Below, one piece after another: positions 1 to 8,738 of a stretch of 64,000 nt of DNA. This DNA comes from Curvibacter sp. CHRR-16 (lineage in GTDB: Bacteria > Pseudomonadota > Gammaproteobacteria > Burkholderiales > Burkholderiaceae_C): the NCBI RefSeq assembly GCF_018474005.1, contig NZ_JAHCSH010000004.1:310001-374000 (forward strand), read 5' to 3'. A model generated the notes under the pieces. That model worked only from the letters and a program-made list of their open reading frames with translations. It ran no database searches and was not told the origin of the DNA. The position numbers and the translations under genes were made by a program. The number at the start of each line of letters is the position of its first letter. The stretch's first letter is position 1.

Positions 1-975
1 GTTCATGGCCTTGAGTCCATCCATCGACAGCAGATAACTTTCCAAAAACTCGTTGGCAATTTCCTTGTTGGGCGTAGAGCTCGACAACATGGCACCCACT
101 ACCCCCACAAAAGGGCCACCTTGCTTGCCATCCACTTTGGGAAAGGGCGCCACGCCAAAATCGATCTTGCTCTTTTTCAGGTTGTTCCAACTCCATGGGC
201 CGTTGATCATCATCGCCACACGGCCCTCATTCATACCCGCTTCGGCTTCCGCGTAGTTGGCAGTCTTGGGCATCACGCCCGCATTGATGAGCTTCATCAG
301 CGTTTCCATGCCACGCACAGAGCCGGGATTGTTCATGCCCGTATCCTTGGCGTTGTAGCTGCCATCGGGATTGCGCTTGAAGGCATAACCACCACCCGCT
401 GAGAACAAACCGTAGGAGTAATACACCTCGGTCATGGGCCACATGATGGCGCGCTTGCCATTGGCATTGAGCTTCTTGTCCAGCTCAATCACCTCCTCCC
501 AGCTACTGGGAGGAGTGGGCACTAGCGCCTTGTTGTAGAGCAAAGCCACCGATTCGATGGACAGCGGATAGCCCCATACCTTGCCCCCCATAGTCCATGC
601 ACTCCAAGCCAAAGGATCGATGGCATCCATGGTCTTTTTAGAAGGGGTCACAGGGCTGATCAAACCCGACGATGCCCAGCTACCCGCACGGTCATGGGCC
701 CAAATCCAAATGTCAGGGCCTTTGCCTGCTGCTGCAGCTTGCTCAAACTTGGCAATGGCATCCTCTGGGTGCTCCACCTTGACGGGGATACCCGTGTCCT
801 TGGTGAACTTCTCCCCCATTTTGATGATGCCGTTGTAGCCCTTGTCGCCGTTGATCCAAATCGTCAATACGCCCTTCTCGGCAGCGTGGGCTACCGCGCC
901 CCAACCGGCCACCAGCGCTGCTGCCAAGGCCACGGATACACCACGGCGGGTCAAAGTTGCCAATGTATTACTCAT
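1..975 (-). CDS. Sugar ABC transporter substrate-binding protein, MalE-like (3' end outside window)
   Basis: Periplasmic binding protein that would deliver a sugar to an ABC importer. The first 325 codons are visible; the C-terminus lies beyond the left edge. Residues 1-31 form a signal peptide with a basic n-region (LTRRG), an Ala/Val-rich core and an AHA|AEK cleavage site. The mature start reads [14 protein letters not shown], and a [13 protein letters not shown] stretch closely follows the GPDIIFWAHDRFG region of maltose-binding proteins. The start ATG is at 975. The gene lies 22 bp downstream of the ATPase gene and ends the visible part of the GH35-ATPase-binding protein operon; the permeases are presumably further left. 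With two beta-galactosidases next door the ligand is more likely a galactoside than maltose, but that is inference. Confidence 0.9.
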   Translation of the reverse strand, partial: MSNTLATLTRRGVSVALAAALVAGWGAVAHAAEKGVLTIWINGDKGYNGIIKMGEKFTKDTGIPVKVEHPEDAIAKFEQAAAAGKGPDIWIWAHDRAGSWASSGLISPVTPSKKTMDAIDPLAWSAWTMGGKVWGYPLSIESVALLYNKALVPTPPSSWEEVIELDKKLNANGKRAIMWPMTEVYYSYGLFSAGGGYAFKRNPDGSYNAKDTGMNNPGSVRGMETLMKLINAGVMPKTANYAEAEAGMNEGRVAMMINGPWSWNNLKKSKIDFGVAPFPKVDGKQGGPFVGVVGAMLSSSTPNKEIANEFLESYLLSMDGLKAMN

Positions 976-997
976 ACCTGTCTCCTCGTTGTTGGAT

Positions 998-2125
998 TTA
1001 CGCATTCAAGGCCGGCAAAGCCTGGCCGTCTTTGTCAAACACATGCCCATGCTGGGCTGGCACATGCACATGGGCCACATCACCGACTGCCACGGCGCTA
1101 TCACCGGGCAAGCGCAGTGTGATTTGCGCTTGCTCAGGCACATCCAGATAAGCGTAGGTCATATCGCCCAAACGCTCGACCCAATTGACCCGGCAAGGCA
1201 AGGTATTGGCCTGCGCTTGCGCCACCATGCTCAGATGCTCGCTGCGCACTCCCAGTGTGACGGCATCCCCCACTTGGAGCGCACCGGCTTGTACCGCCAC
1301 CTGCAAATCGCGTCCATCGGCCGTTTTCACCCACACGCCATCGGCTTCCAAACGGCTCACGACGGCTTGGATAAAGTTCATCTTGGGGGAGCCAATAAAG
1401 CCCGCCACAAACAAATTCTTGGGGCGCAGATACAGCTCCATGGGGCTGCCCACTTGGGCAATGCTGCCGTACTTGGCAATCGCCTCGCCACTGTGCAGCA
1501 GCACAATCTTGTCGGCCAAAGTCATGGCCTCCACTTGGTCATGCGTCACATAGATCGAGCTGGCCTTGCCGTACTCGCGGTGCATGCGGGCAATCTCCAC
1601 CCGCATTTGGGTGCGCAAAGCCGCATCCAAATTCGACAACGGTTCATCGAATAAAAATACCCCAGGATCGCGCACCAAGGCACGGCCAATGGCCACACGC
1701 TGACGCTGTCCTCCCGACAAGGCTTTGGGCAAACGCTCCAGCAAATGCTCGATTTGCAGCACCTGCGCAATGTTGCTTACCCGATGGTTGATCTCGTCTT
1801 TCTTATAACCCGCCAAACGCATGCCAAAAGCAATATTGGTGGCCACATCCATATGCGGGTACAGCGCATAGTTCTGGAACACCATGGCCACATTGCGTTC
1901 CGATGGGGCCAACTCGTTGACGCGACGACCACCAATCAGCAAATCACCTGCCGTCACATCCTCTAAACCAGCAATCATGCGCAACAGAGTGGATTTGCCG
2001 CAACCACTGGGGCCGACAAACACACAAAATTCGTTATCCGCAATGTCCAAACTCACATCCTTGACGGTGGTGCTAAGCCCCCCGTCAAAAGACTTGCTAA
2101 TACCACGCAAACTCAAGCCAGCCAT
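998..2125 (-). CDS. Sugar ABC transporter ATP-binding protein (MalK/UgpC family)
   Basis: Cytoplasmic ATPase of a CUT1-type sugar importer, 375 residues, the usual length for MalK/UgpC proteins. Walker [10 protein letters not shown] is at about residues 38-46, the Q-loop region reads [12 protein letters not shown], the ABC signature is [14 protein letters not shown], and Walker B with D-loop is [12 protein letters not shown]. Residues from about 240 onward form the MalK-type OB-fold/TOBE regulatory extension. The start ATG at 2125 overlaps the stop of the GH35 gene by one base (TAATG), so translation is probably coupled. It probably energises uptake of the ligand of the MalE-like protein encoded just downstream. 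Confidence 0.95.
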   Translation of the reverse strand: MAGLSLRGISKSFDGGLSTTVKDVSLDIADNEFCVFVGPSGCGKSTLLRMIAGLEDVTAGDLLIGGRRVNELAPSERNVAMVFQNYALYPHMDVATNIAFGMRLAGYKKDEINHRVSNIAQVLQIEHLLERLPKALSGGQRQRVAIGRALVRDPGVFLFDEPLSNLDAALRTQMRVEIARMHREYGKASSIYVTHDQVEAMTLADKIVLLHSGEAIAKYGSIAQVGSPMELYLRPKNLFVAGFIGSPKMNFIQAVVSRLEADGVWVKTADGRDLQVAVQAGALQVGDAVTLGVRSEHLSMVAQAQANTLPCRVNWVERLGDMTYAYLDVPEQAQITLRLPGDSAVAVGDVAHVHVPAQHGHVFDKDGQALPALNA

Positions 2126-4587
2126 TACAGACTCCCACCTTCAGAAAAAACCACACGCTCTTCACGCCAGCACTGCATCTGCACCGACAACACATCAGCA
2201 CCGTGCGGATGCGCACGCAACTGTGCACGGGCCTTGTCTTCCAGATAAATGGGCAAGGCTGGATTGACTGCCAGCACCTTGAGCACCAAACACGGCCACC
2301 GGCCATCCAGGGCAAAACGGTCAATACCAATGCGCCAAGTCTCACCATCCCAGTAATGGTCATCCACCAGTTGGCCATTGGCATACAAACGTGCAGCATC
2401 GCCCACATAGTCCAATGCCAATATCACCCGCTGCGCATCACCAGGGCCTGCTGTTGGCATGATGATCTCCCACTGGCTCGCTTGCTCATAAGCCGCATCG
2501 CTCGGGGCCAAAGGCACGGAACACTGGCGCCACGCCACATGGGGCCCCATGCGCACGGGCGGTGGTATTTGCTGGTCATGCAACAAGACACACTGCACAT
2601 CTCCCTGGGCAGCGGCATTGACTGGCTCTGTCAGCGCAGGGCATACCAGCGCCCATTCATCGCCATGGCCCTCGCCCAAGCCTTGGCTGGGATACACGTG
2701 GGCTTGCGCCACGCCGTCATCTGGCACCTGAAAAACCAAAGCGTCGCCCTGTTGGTAGAGCATGCACTCACTCATCACCAAGCGCTGGGCACCAGCAATC
2801 TCCATGCGCTGCGCTTGATCGGCCTGCTTAGCCGATAGCACCACCACCCGGTGACACTGACCATCGTCGGTATGCACCTGCACCACAACGGGGTAGGCAT
2901 CGGGCAGGGGCGTCACACGCCATTGGTCTGGCAAGCGCTCAACCTTGGCACCAGCCGACTGCACCCGCGCTACATGCGCGGCATCTAGCACCCATTCCGG
3001 TGCTACGCCAGGCACTGCAAACAGCACCAGCACTTGGCCTTGCTCTGTGCTCCAACGCGTCAGTGGCTGCACAGTGGCGTAAGCCACCCTAGCCGCCCCC
3101 AATGCCAAACCAAAAGGCCAAATACAACTCACTCCATTGGCAATATGCACACCGGGAAACACTTGCGACCACCCATCCCCCTGCAAGCGCAGGTGCACAT
3201 CGGCAAAGTGGGGCATGGGATATTGGCGCACATGGTTGTTGATAAACACAAAACCACTGCGCCCTGCTCCACGCACTGCCACCCGCACATCGCGCAAGTT
3301 GCTTGCATCGGGCACATAGCCGTTTGGAATGGCCGCATCCATGCCCGCAAGCTCTTCGCCAAATGCAGCCATGAAGCTATGCACCGTGCGCAAGCGCCCA
3401 TAGCTTGGGCGCGCCAAGCCATACTGCCCTAAAGGAGCACGAAAGTCATACCCCACCACAGGCACATCATTGGGGTAACCCGTGTCTTGCGTTTCTTGCA
3501 GGCGGGTGCCCGGTGGATTGGAGCCACCGTGGTACATGTAATAGCCATACAAATTGGCCCCCGACCCCACTTGCACCAATGCCGTGGCAGCCACATCTTC
3601 GGTTGTGACCACTGGGCGACGGTGGTACGACACGTGCATACCGCCCCCTGCTTCAGCCAAGAAAAAGGGGTAACGCTGCTTATCAATCTGCCCGCTGGCT
3701 GGCGTGCCTTCGATATTGCCCATCTCGCCAATGCTGCGCATGGTGTTGAAGACGAACACACCCGAAGGATCTTGCTGATACTGGCTGGCACCCCAGAAAC
3801 CGTCCGCATAGGCACCAGACACTGGAATCACCTCTTGCGCCGGAATATCCAGCGTAGGCCAGCCCGTCACGGTGTACAGCGGCACGCGCATACCCGCCTG
3901 CACCGCCAAACGCTTGAGCTCGGCGATGTGCTCTGCCCCACAACCCGGGCCAGTAGAGCCATATTCGTTTTCTAGCTGAACACCAACAACCGGGCCACCA
4001 TGCTCCCACATCAAGCCCTGTAGCTGCTGGCCAATCGCATTGAACCAGCGCTCTACTTCTGTCAAATATTGGGGGTGGTTGCTGCGCAGCCCCTCACATC
4101 CCAACTGCAGCCAGTCAGGAAAGCCGCCATAGCGCACCTCGGCATGCACCCAAGGCCCTGGACGCAGGTAGCACAGCATGCCGCACTCCTGCACCAAAGC
4201 GACAAAACGGCGTAAATCTGCCGAACCTTGCCACTGGTAGTGCCCCTGTTGCGCCTCATGGTGGCTCCAGATGATGTAAGACGCGACAATATCTACCCCA
4301 CCAGCACGCATCTTGCGCAGCTCAGCTTCCCACTCGACTTGGGGGTAGCGCGAATAGTGGAACTCCGCCATCACCGGCATCCACGGCTTGCCATCACGCA
4401 CCAGCGAGACGTTATTGACCTGCAACGAGCGACCCTGCTGCTGGTAGTGGCCCAAATTCAGATAGCTCGACTCCACCACCCGGGTATGGGCAGGCACGGT
4501 GATGTCAACGACTTTGTCTCCAGTATGCATGGTTTTAATTAAACGATTAACTCCATGAAGTGTAGACACGACAACAGGGCATTGCAT
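2125..4587 (-). CDS. Beta-galactosidase, glycoside hydrolase family 35
   Basis: GH35 enzymes hydrolyse terminal beta-galactose with retention. This protein has 820 residues. The TIM-barrel start shows EFHYSRYPQVEWEAELRKM and YLRPGPWVHAEVRYGG. The probable acid/base is Glu208 in LENEYG and the probable nucleophile Glu312 in FLAEAGGG. The C-terminal half is made of beta-sandwich type sequence. No signal peptide is visible, so it probably acts in the cytoplasm on imported oligosaccharides. The ATG at 4587 is preceded by AGGGG with 9-base spacing and lies about 23 bases after a predicted transcription start; a later ATG at 4530 lacks a clear ribosome binding site. The shorter start cannot be excluded, because an operator-like palindrome lies between the two. 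Confidence 0.93.
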   Translation of the reverse strand: MQCPVVVSTLHGVNRLIKTMHTGDKVVDITVPAHTRVVESSYLNLGHYQQQGRSLQVNNVSLVRDGKPWMPVMAEFHYSRYPQVEWEAELRKMRAGGVDIVASYIIWSHHEAQQGHYQWQGSADLRRFVALVQECGMLCYLRPGPWVHAEVRYGGFPDWLQLGCEGLRSNHPQYLTEVERWFNAIGQQLQGLMWEHGGPVVGVQLENEYGSTGPGCGAEHIAELKRLAVQAGMRVPLYTVTGWPTLDIPAQEVIPVSGAYADGFWGASQYQQDPSGVFVFNTMRSIGEMGNIEGTPASGQIDKQRYPFFLAEAGGGMHVSYHRRPVVTTEDVAATALVQVGSGANLYGYYMYHGGSNPPGTRLQETQDTGYPNDVPVVGYDFRAPLGQYGLARPSYGRLRTVHSFMAAFGEELAGMDAAIPNGYVPDASNLRDVRVAVRGAGRSGFVFINNHVRQYPMPHFADVHLRLQGDGWSQVFPGVHIANGVSCIWPFGLALGAARVAYATVQPLTRWSTEQGQVLVLFAVPGVAPEWVLDAAHVARVQSAGAKVERLPDQWRVTPLPDAYPVVVQVHTDDGQCHRVVVLSAKQADQAQRMEIAGAQRLVMSECMLYQQGDALVFQVPDDGVAQAHVYPSQGLGEGHGDEWALVCPALTEPVNAAAQGDVQCVLLHDQQIPPPVRMGPHVAWRQCSVPLAPSDAAYEQASQWEIIMPTAGPGDAQRVILALDYVGDAARLYANGQLVDDHYWDGETWRIGIDRFALDGRWPCLVLKVLAVNPALPIYLEDKARAQLRAHPHGADVLSVQMQCWREERVVFSEGGSL
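4539..4551. promoter_or_regulatory. LacI-type operator candidate O2 (within GH35 5' coding region)
   Basis: The minus strand reads GTTAATCGTTTAA, with the central CG step typical of LacI-family operators. It matches the intergenic site at 4674-4686 at 12 of 13 positions. It falls about 60 bp downstream of the predicted GH35 start of transcription, where a bound repressor could block elongation or form a loop with the other site (centres about 135 bp apart). Confidence 0.5.
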
Positions 4588-4616
4588 TAGGGTTATCCCC
4601 TGAGATATCGCTTTAT

Positions 4617-4645
4617 TTCATAAAGTGCAGAACTTGCATTGACAG
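4617..4645 (-). promoter_or_regulatory. Predicted sigma70 promoter of the GH35 operon
   Basis: On the minus strand CTGTCA (4640-4645) and TATGAA (4617-4622) are separated by 17 bases, each with 4 of 6 consensus matches. The -35 hexamer overlaps the oppositely oriented -35 of the GH42 promoter, so the two promoters share one face. Transcription would start near 4610, leaving a leader of about 23 bases before the ATG at 4587. Confidence 0.45.
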
Positions 4646-4667
4646 TTTTTCGGGCTTCTGTTTGAAT
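4639..4667 (+). promoter_or_regulatory. Predicted sigma70 promoter of the GH42-lacI unit
   Basis: A perfect TTGACA at 4639-4644 is followed after 17 bases by TTGAAT at 4662-4667. The predicted start falls inside the palindrome at 4672-4687, the classic position for repression by a LacI-family protein. Confidence 0.6.
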
Positions 4668-4671
4668 CAAA

Positions 4672-4687
4672 GGTTAATCCTTTAACC
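4672..4687. promoter_or_regulatory. LacI-type operator candidate O1
   Basis: GGTTAATCCTTTAACC has perfect 6-base arms around a 4-base centre, and it covers the predicted GH42 transcription start. It shares GTTAATCNTTTAA with the second site at 4539-4551. The likely binder is the LacI-family protein encoded at 6726-7751. Confidence 0.6.
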
Positions 4688-4721
4688 AACACCAATCTAT
4701 TACAAACGGAGACGCGAACCA

Positions 4722-6695
4722 ATGAAACTGGGCGTTTGCTACTACCCTGAACAATGGCCAGAAGACTACTGGCATCAGGACGCTCAAGACATGGCCCATT
4801 TGGGTATCCAAGTAGTCCGCATTGCGGAATTTGCTTGGTCCCGCATGGAACCATCCGAAGGTCTTTACCAATGGGAATGGCTGGACAAAGCCATCCACAT
4901 TTTGGCCGAAGCAGGCCTACAAGTTGTGCTGGGCACACCAACAGCCGCCCCACCCCGCTGGCTGGTGGACAAAGATCCCAGCGTATTGCCCATGGACGCT
5001 TATGGTCGGCGCAAAGGTTTTGGCGCCCGGCGCCACTGCGACCTGTCCAACGCCTCCTACCGCAACGCCAGTGCCGCCATCGTGCAGGCCATGGCGCAAC
5101 GCTATGGCAAGCATCCGGCCGTGATCGCTTGGCAAACCGACAATGAATACGGTTGCCACGACACCCTAACCTCCTATTCGCCCGATGCGCTGCGCCGCTT
5201 TCGACTGTGGTTAAAAGAACGTTATAAAACCATAGAAACCCTCAACACCGCGTGGGGCAATGTGTTTTGGAGCATGGAAGTGGGCAGCTTTGAGCAGGTT
5301 GAACTGCCCATCACACTGGCTGCGCCCGCCAACCCCATCCACAGCTTGGACTTCAAACGCTTTGTATCGGACGAAGTGTGCAGCTTCAACCGCATGCAAA
5401 CCGAGATACTGCGGACGCACTCCCCCGGGCGCGATGTGCTGCACAACTTCATGGGTTTTTACGGCGAGTTTGACCACCACCGCATGGCGCAGGACTTGGA
5501 CATTGCCACTTGGGACAGCTATCCACTGGGCCACACCGAAACAGTGCCATTCATCACCGAAGCAGATCGGCAACGCTGGTCGCGCACTGGTCACCCCGAC
5601 CTGTCGGCCTACCACCACGACCTGATGCGCGGCTTGGGCCAAGGCCGTTGGTGGATCATGGAGCAACAGGCTGGGCCGGTGAACTGGGCGCAGTGGAACC
5701 CAATTCCCATTCCCGGCATGGTGCGCGCTTGGACACTGGAAGCCTGGGCCCATGGGGCTGAAGTGGTGTCTTACTTCCGCTGGCGCCAGCTGCCCTATGC
5801 GCAAGAGCAAATGCATTCGGGCCTGCACCTGCCCAACCGCCAACTGGACCAAGGCGGCCTAGAAGCGCGCCAAGTGGCCCAAGAACTGGCGCAACTGCCT
5901 CCAACGCGCAGCAACCCAGCCCCTGTAGCCTTGGTGTTGGACTACGAAAGCCTGTGGATCTACCAAATCCAACCCCAAGGGGCTGATTTTCACTACCAAG
6001 AACTGGTCTTTCAGTACTACAGCACCTTGCGCCAACTGGGCTTGGATATCGACATCGTATCCCCCGATGCCACGCTGGAAAATTACGCTGCAGTTATCGT
6101 CCCCAGCATCGCCCGCATCAGCCCCGCACTGGCCGACAAACTGGCACAGCATCCGGGCCATGTGCTGCTGGGGCCGCGCAGCGGTAGCAAGACAGAGCAC
6201 TTTGGCATACCTGCTGAACTGCCACCGGGCCCACTGCAAGTTCACCTGCCCATTCAGGTGTTGCGCGTGGACAGTCTGCGCCCCCACACCACACTCGCAG
6301 TGCAGCAAGGTCAGCACACCATTGGGCACGCCAGCCGCTGGCGCGATGTGGTGCAACCCCTGCCACAAGCCAATACCAGTGGCCTGCAAGTGCACGCCCA
6401 CTTTGCCGACGGCCTGCCAGCACACGTACAGCACGGGCGCTTGCACTACCTAGCCGCTTGGTTGGGTGAAGGCTTGCCAAGCGTTTTGCAGACGGTGCTG
6501 CATGCTGCCGGAGTGAGCACACAAGCACTGACCGGAGGTTTGCGCTTGCGCAGCCACGGACAGCTGCGCATGGCCATCAACTACGGCCCCGACGCTGCTG
6601 CCGTACCAGTGCCACCGGGCACCCCGCTGCTGCTGGGACAGGCGGTGCTGCAGGCAGGGGAAGTGGCCATATGGGACACTGCGGCAGGGATGTAA
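4722..6695 (+). CDS. Beta-galactosidase, glycoside hydrolase family 42
   Basis: 657 residues, the normal size for GH42 (LacA/GanA-type) enzymes, which release beta-galactose from oligosaccharides. It opens with MKLGVCYYPEQWPEDYW, the family's N-terminal signature. The probable acid/base is Glu142 in QTDNEYG and the probable nucleophile Glu314 in WIMEQQAG. The middle carries the trimerisation-type domain and the end a short beta-domain. No signal peptide is seen, which fits cytoplasmic action. The ATG has an ACGGAGA motif upstream. It is divergent from the GH35 operon and followed after 30 bp by lacI, so the regulator is probably made from the same transcript and represses itself. Confidence 0.95.
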   Translation: MKLGVCYYPEQWPEDYWHQDAQDMAHLGIQVVRIAEFAWSRMEPSEGLYQWEWLDKAIHILAEAGLQVVLGTPTAAPPRWLVDKDPSVLPMDAYGRRKGFGARRHCDLSNASYRNASAAIVQAMAQRYGKHPAVIAWQTDNEYGCHDTLTSYSPDALRRFRLWLKERYKTIETLNTAWGNVFWSMEVGSFEQVELPITLAAPANPIHSLDFKRFVSDEVCSFNRMQTEILRTHSPGRDVLHNFMGFYGEFDHHRMAQDLDIATWDSYPLGHTETVPFITEADRQRWSRTGHPDLSAYHHDLMRGLGQGRWWIMEQQAGPVNWAQWNPIPIPGMVRAWTLEAWAHGAEVVSYFRWRQLPYAQEQMHSGLHLPNRQLDQGGLEARQVAQELAQLPPTRSNPAPVALVLDYESLWIYQIQPQGADFHYQELVFQYYSTLRQLGLDIDIVSPDATLENYAAVIVPSIARISPALADKLAQHPGHVLLGPRSGSKTEHFGIPAELPPGPLQVHLPIQVLRVDSLRPHTTLAVQQGQHTIGHASRWRDVVQPLPQANTSGLQVHAHFADGLPAHVQHGRLHYLAAWLGEGLPSVLQTVLHAAGVSTQALTGGLRLRSHGQLRMAINYGPDAAAVPVPPGTPLLLGQAVLQAGEVAIWDTAAGM

Positions 6696-6725
6696 CAATC
6701 CACCGCAAAACACAACATTCTCACC

Positions 6726-7751
6726 ATGGTCACCATTGCGCAAATAGCCGAACAAACCGGGGTAAGCGTTGCCACCGTCTCCAACGTGATGCGAGACCGC
6801 GGCAAGGTAGGCAAGGAAACCCGCGAACGCATCTTGGCCTTGGCCAAAGAACTGGGTTACCGCCCCAACCTGAACGCCCGCGCCTTGGTGCAAGGGCGGG
6901 CACAAACCATTGCGCTGGTGGCCTCGAGCATTGCCAACCCCTTCTATCCCGAGTTCGCGCAAGCAGTGGAAACAGCCGTGCGCAAGCTGGGCTATTTCCT
7001 CATCGTCTGCAACACCAATGACGACCCGGAGCAGGAAAAAGCCTACTTGGATGCCGTCAGCGGATCGCTGGCCCACGGCATCTTGGTCATGAACGCCGAC
7101 TTCGTGCAGATAGACGCCTTGCTGGACATGCACAACCGCGGCATACCCGTGGTGCTGTGCATGTGGGAACGCCCGCAAGAGCCACCTGCATTGCCCTGCG
7201 TGGCGGTGGACTTCTACCAGGCGGGAGCCTGCGCCGCAGAACACCTGCTCAAGCTGGGGCACAAGCAAATTGGTGCCATCGTGGGCAGCTTGCCCACGGG
7301 CAACCACATTTGGCGTTATCGAGGATTCAAAGAAACGCTGGAAAAAGCTGGCTTGCAGGTGGATGAAGCACGCCAAGTGCGCTTTGGCCACGACAGCATT
7401 GACGCTGGCCGCAATGCCGCCCACGGTCTGCTGGCAGGCAACCCGGCGCTGACCGCGATTTTTGCCACCAACGACCTGCCTGCTGTGGGTGTGCTGCAAG
7501 CCGCTGCCGACTTGGGCCTGCAAGTGCCCTACGAACTGTCGGTGGTGGGGGTCACCGACATCCAACTGGCGCACCAAATGCGCCCTGCCCTGACGACCGT
7601 GGCTGTACCTACCCAAGAAGCCGCCGACATGGCCGTGGCCATTTTGATGGAAGAAATCCAGCAAGCCCAAGGCCAACCAGCCATGCGCATCACCGCAGCA
7701 CCCCAACTGGTGGTGCGCGGCTCCACCACCCGCGCACGCGCCAGCCAGTAA
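6726..7751 (+). CDS. LacI-family transcriptional regulator
   Basis: 341 residues with the standard LacI layout. The N-terminal helix-turn-helix (VTIAQIAEQTGVSVATVSNVM) is followed by a hinge (GYRPNLNARAL) and a periplasmic-binding-protein-like sugar domain beginning at IALVASSIANPFYPE. It probably senses galactose, a galactoside or a derivative and controls both divergent glycosidase units through the palindromes at 4539-4551 and 4672-4687. No clear Shine-Dalgarno precedes the ATG, which suggests modest expression or coupling to the GH42 message. The effector is inferred from the neighbours only. Confidence 0.93.
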   Translation: MVTIAQIAEQTGVSVATVSNVMRDRGKVGKETRERILALAKELGYRPNLNARALVQGRAQTIALVASSIANPFYPEFAQAVETAVRKLGYFLIVCNTNDDPEQEKAYLDAVSGSLAHGILVMNADFVQIDALLDMHNRGIPVVLCMWERPQEPPALPCVAVDFYQAGACAAEHLLKLGHKQIGAIVGSLPTGNHIWRYRGFKETLEKAGLQVDEARQVRFGHDSIDAGRNAAHGLLAGNPALTAIFATNDLPAVGVLQAAADLGLQVPYELSVVGVTDIQLAHQMRPALTTVAVPTQEAADMAVAILMEEIQQAQGQPAMRITAAPQLVVRGSTTRARASQ

Positions 7752-7757
7752 GCCGCG

Positions 7758-8738
7758 TCAGCCCTCGAACTGCGGGTGCAGTTGGCGGATCTTGGCCATG
7801 GCCATGCCAGCGGCGGCGGTGCGGGTTTCCACGCCCAGCTTCACAAAGACACGCTCCAGGTGTTTTTTCACCGTCATGGGACTTGAGCCCAAGATGTCGC
7901 CAATGTCTTTATTGGTCTTGCCTTTGACCACCCAGTACAGCACCTCGGCTTCGCGGGCGGTGAGTTTGAAAGCCAAGCTCATGGAGCCAATCACCGCCTC
8001 GTCCGACACTTCGCGCATTACCACCAGCCAGTCGCCCCCGGCATCGCTGTCACCAATTTGCTGGTGTAAGCGGCAAATCAGGCGGGCAGCCCCCCGCTCC
8101 AGCACCAGCTTGGCAGGCTCCAAACCGTCGGCCACCTGCTGCAGGCACTGAGCCAACCACTGTTGCAGCTCGACAGGGGTATGCGGGGCCTCGGTACCGC
8201 AGTGGCGCAGCAACAGCTCCCGCGCCAGCGGGGTTTGCCACAAGAGCGCCCCATCGCTGGCACGCACCGTCATGCTGGCATAGCCAAAGGCATCCAAGGC
8301 ATGGCGGGCTTGGCGGCGCTCGCGTGCACCCTGCAAATGCACCTGCATGCGGGCCAGTACCTCTTTGGGCTTGATGGGCTTGGTCACATAGTCCACCCCA
8401 CCAGCTTCCAGCGCTGCCACCAGGTATTCGGTCTCGGTCAATCCGGTCATGAAGATGATGGGAATGTGCGCCAAACTCGCCTGCCCCTTCATGGCCCGTG
8501 CCACGGCAAAGCCGTCCATGCCGGGCATCATGGCGTCCAGCAGCACCACATCGGGCTCGGCCTGCAGGGCGCGGGCCAAAGCGGACTCACCCGAGGTGGC
8601 CACCAACACGGTGTAACCCGACTCCTCCAGTGCATCGTGCAGCACAGCCACGTTGTCGGGCACATCGTCCACGATGAGCACCACATCGCTACTGGCGCGG
8701 TTCAGGGTTTTGTCCACACGCTCACGGTGGGCTTGCAT
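7758..8738 (-). CDS. Response regulator, receiver domain plus LuxR-type HTH
   Basis: 326 residues. The receiver domain spans about 15-135, with acidic pocket VDD at about 23-25, phospho-acceptor Asp68 in LLDAMMPGMDG and conserved Lys in TKPIKP. A linker of about 110 residues follows that I cannot assign. The C-terminal LuxR/NarL-type helix-turn-helix (LTAREAEVLYWVVKGKTNKDIG) covers about 255-320. Its first 17 bases overlap the end of the upstream hybrid kinase gene, so the two are almost certainly co-translated partners. Probable targets are nitrogen or urea genes such as the divergent urease cluster, by position only. It converges on lacI with a 6-bp gap. Confidence 0.92.
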   Translation of the reverse strand: MQAHRERVDKTLNRASSDVVLIVDDVPDNVAVLHDALEESGYTVLVATSGESALARALQAEPDVVLLDAMMPGMDGFAVARAMKGQASLAHIPIIFMTGLTETEYLVAALEAGGVDYVTKPIKPKEVLARMQVHLQGARERRQARHALDAFGYASMTVRASDGALLWQTPLARELLLRHCGTEAPHTPVELQQWLAQCLQQVADGLEPAKLVLERGAARLICRLHQQIGDSDAGGDWLVVMREVSDEAVIGSMSLAFKLTAREAEVLYWVVKGKTNKDIGDILGSSPMTVKKHLERVFVKLGVETRTAAAGMAMAKIRQLHPQFEG

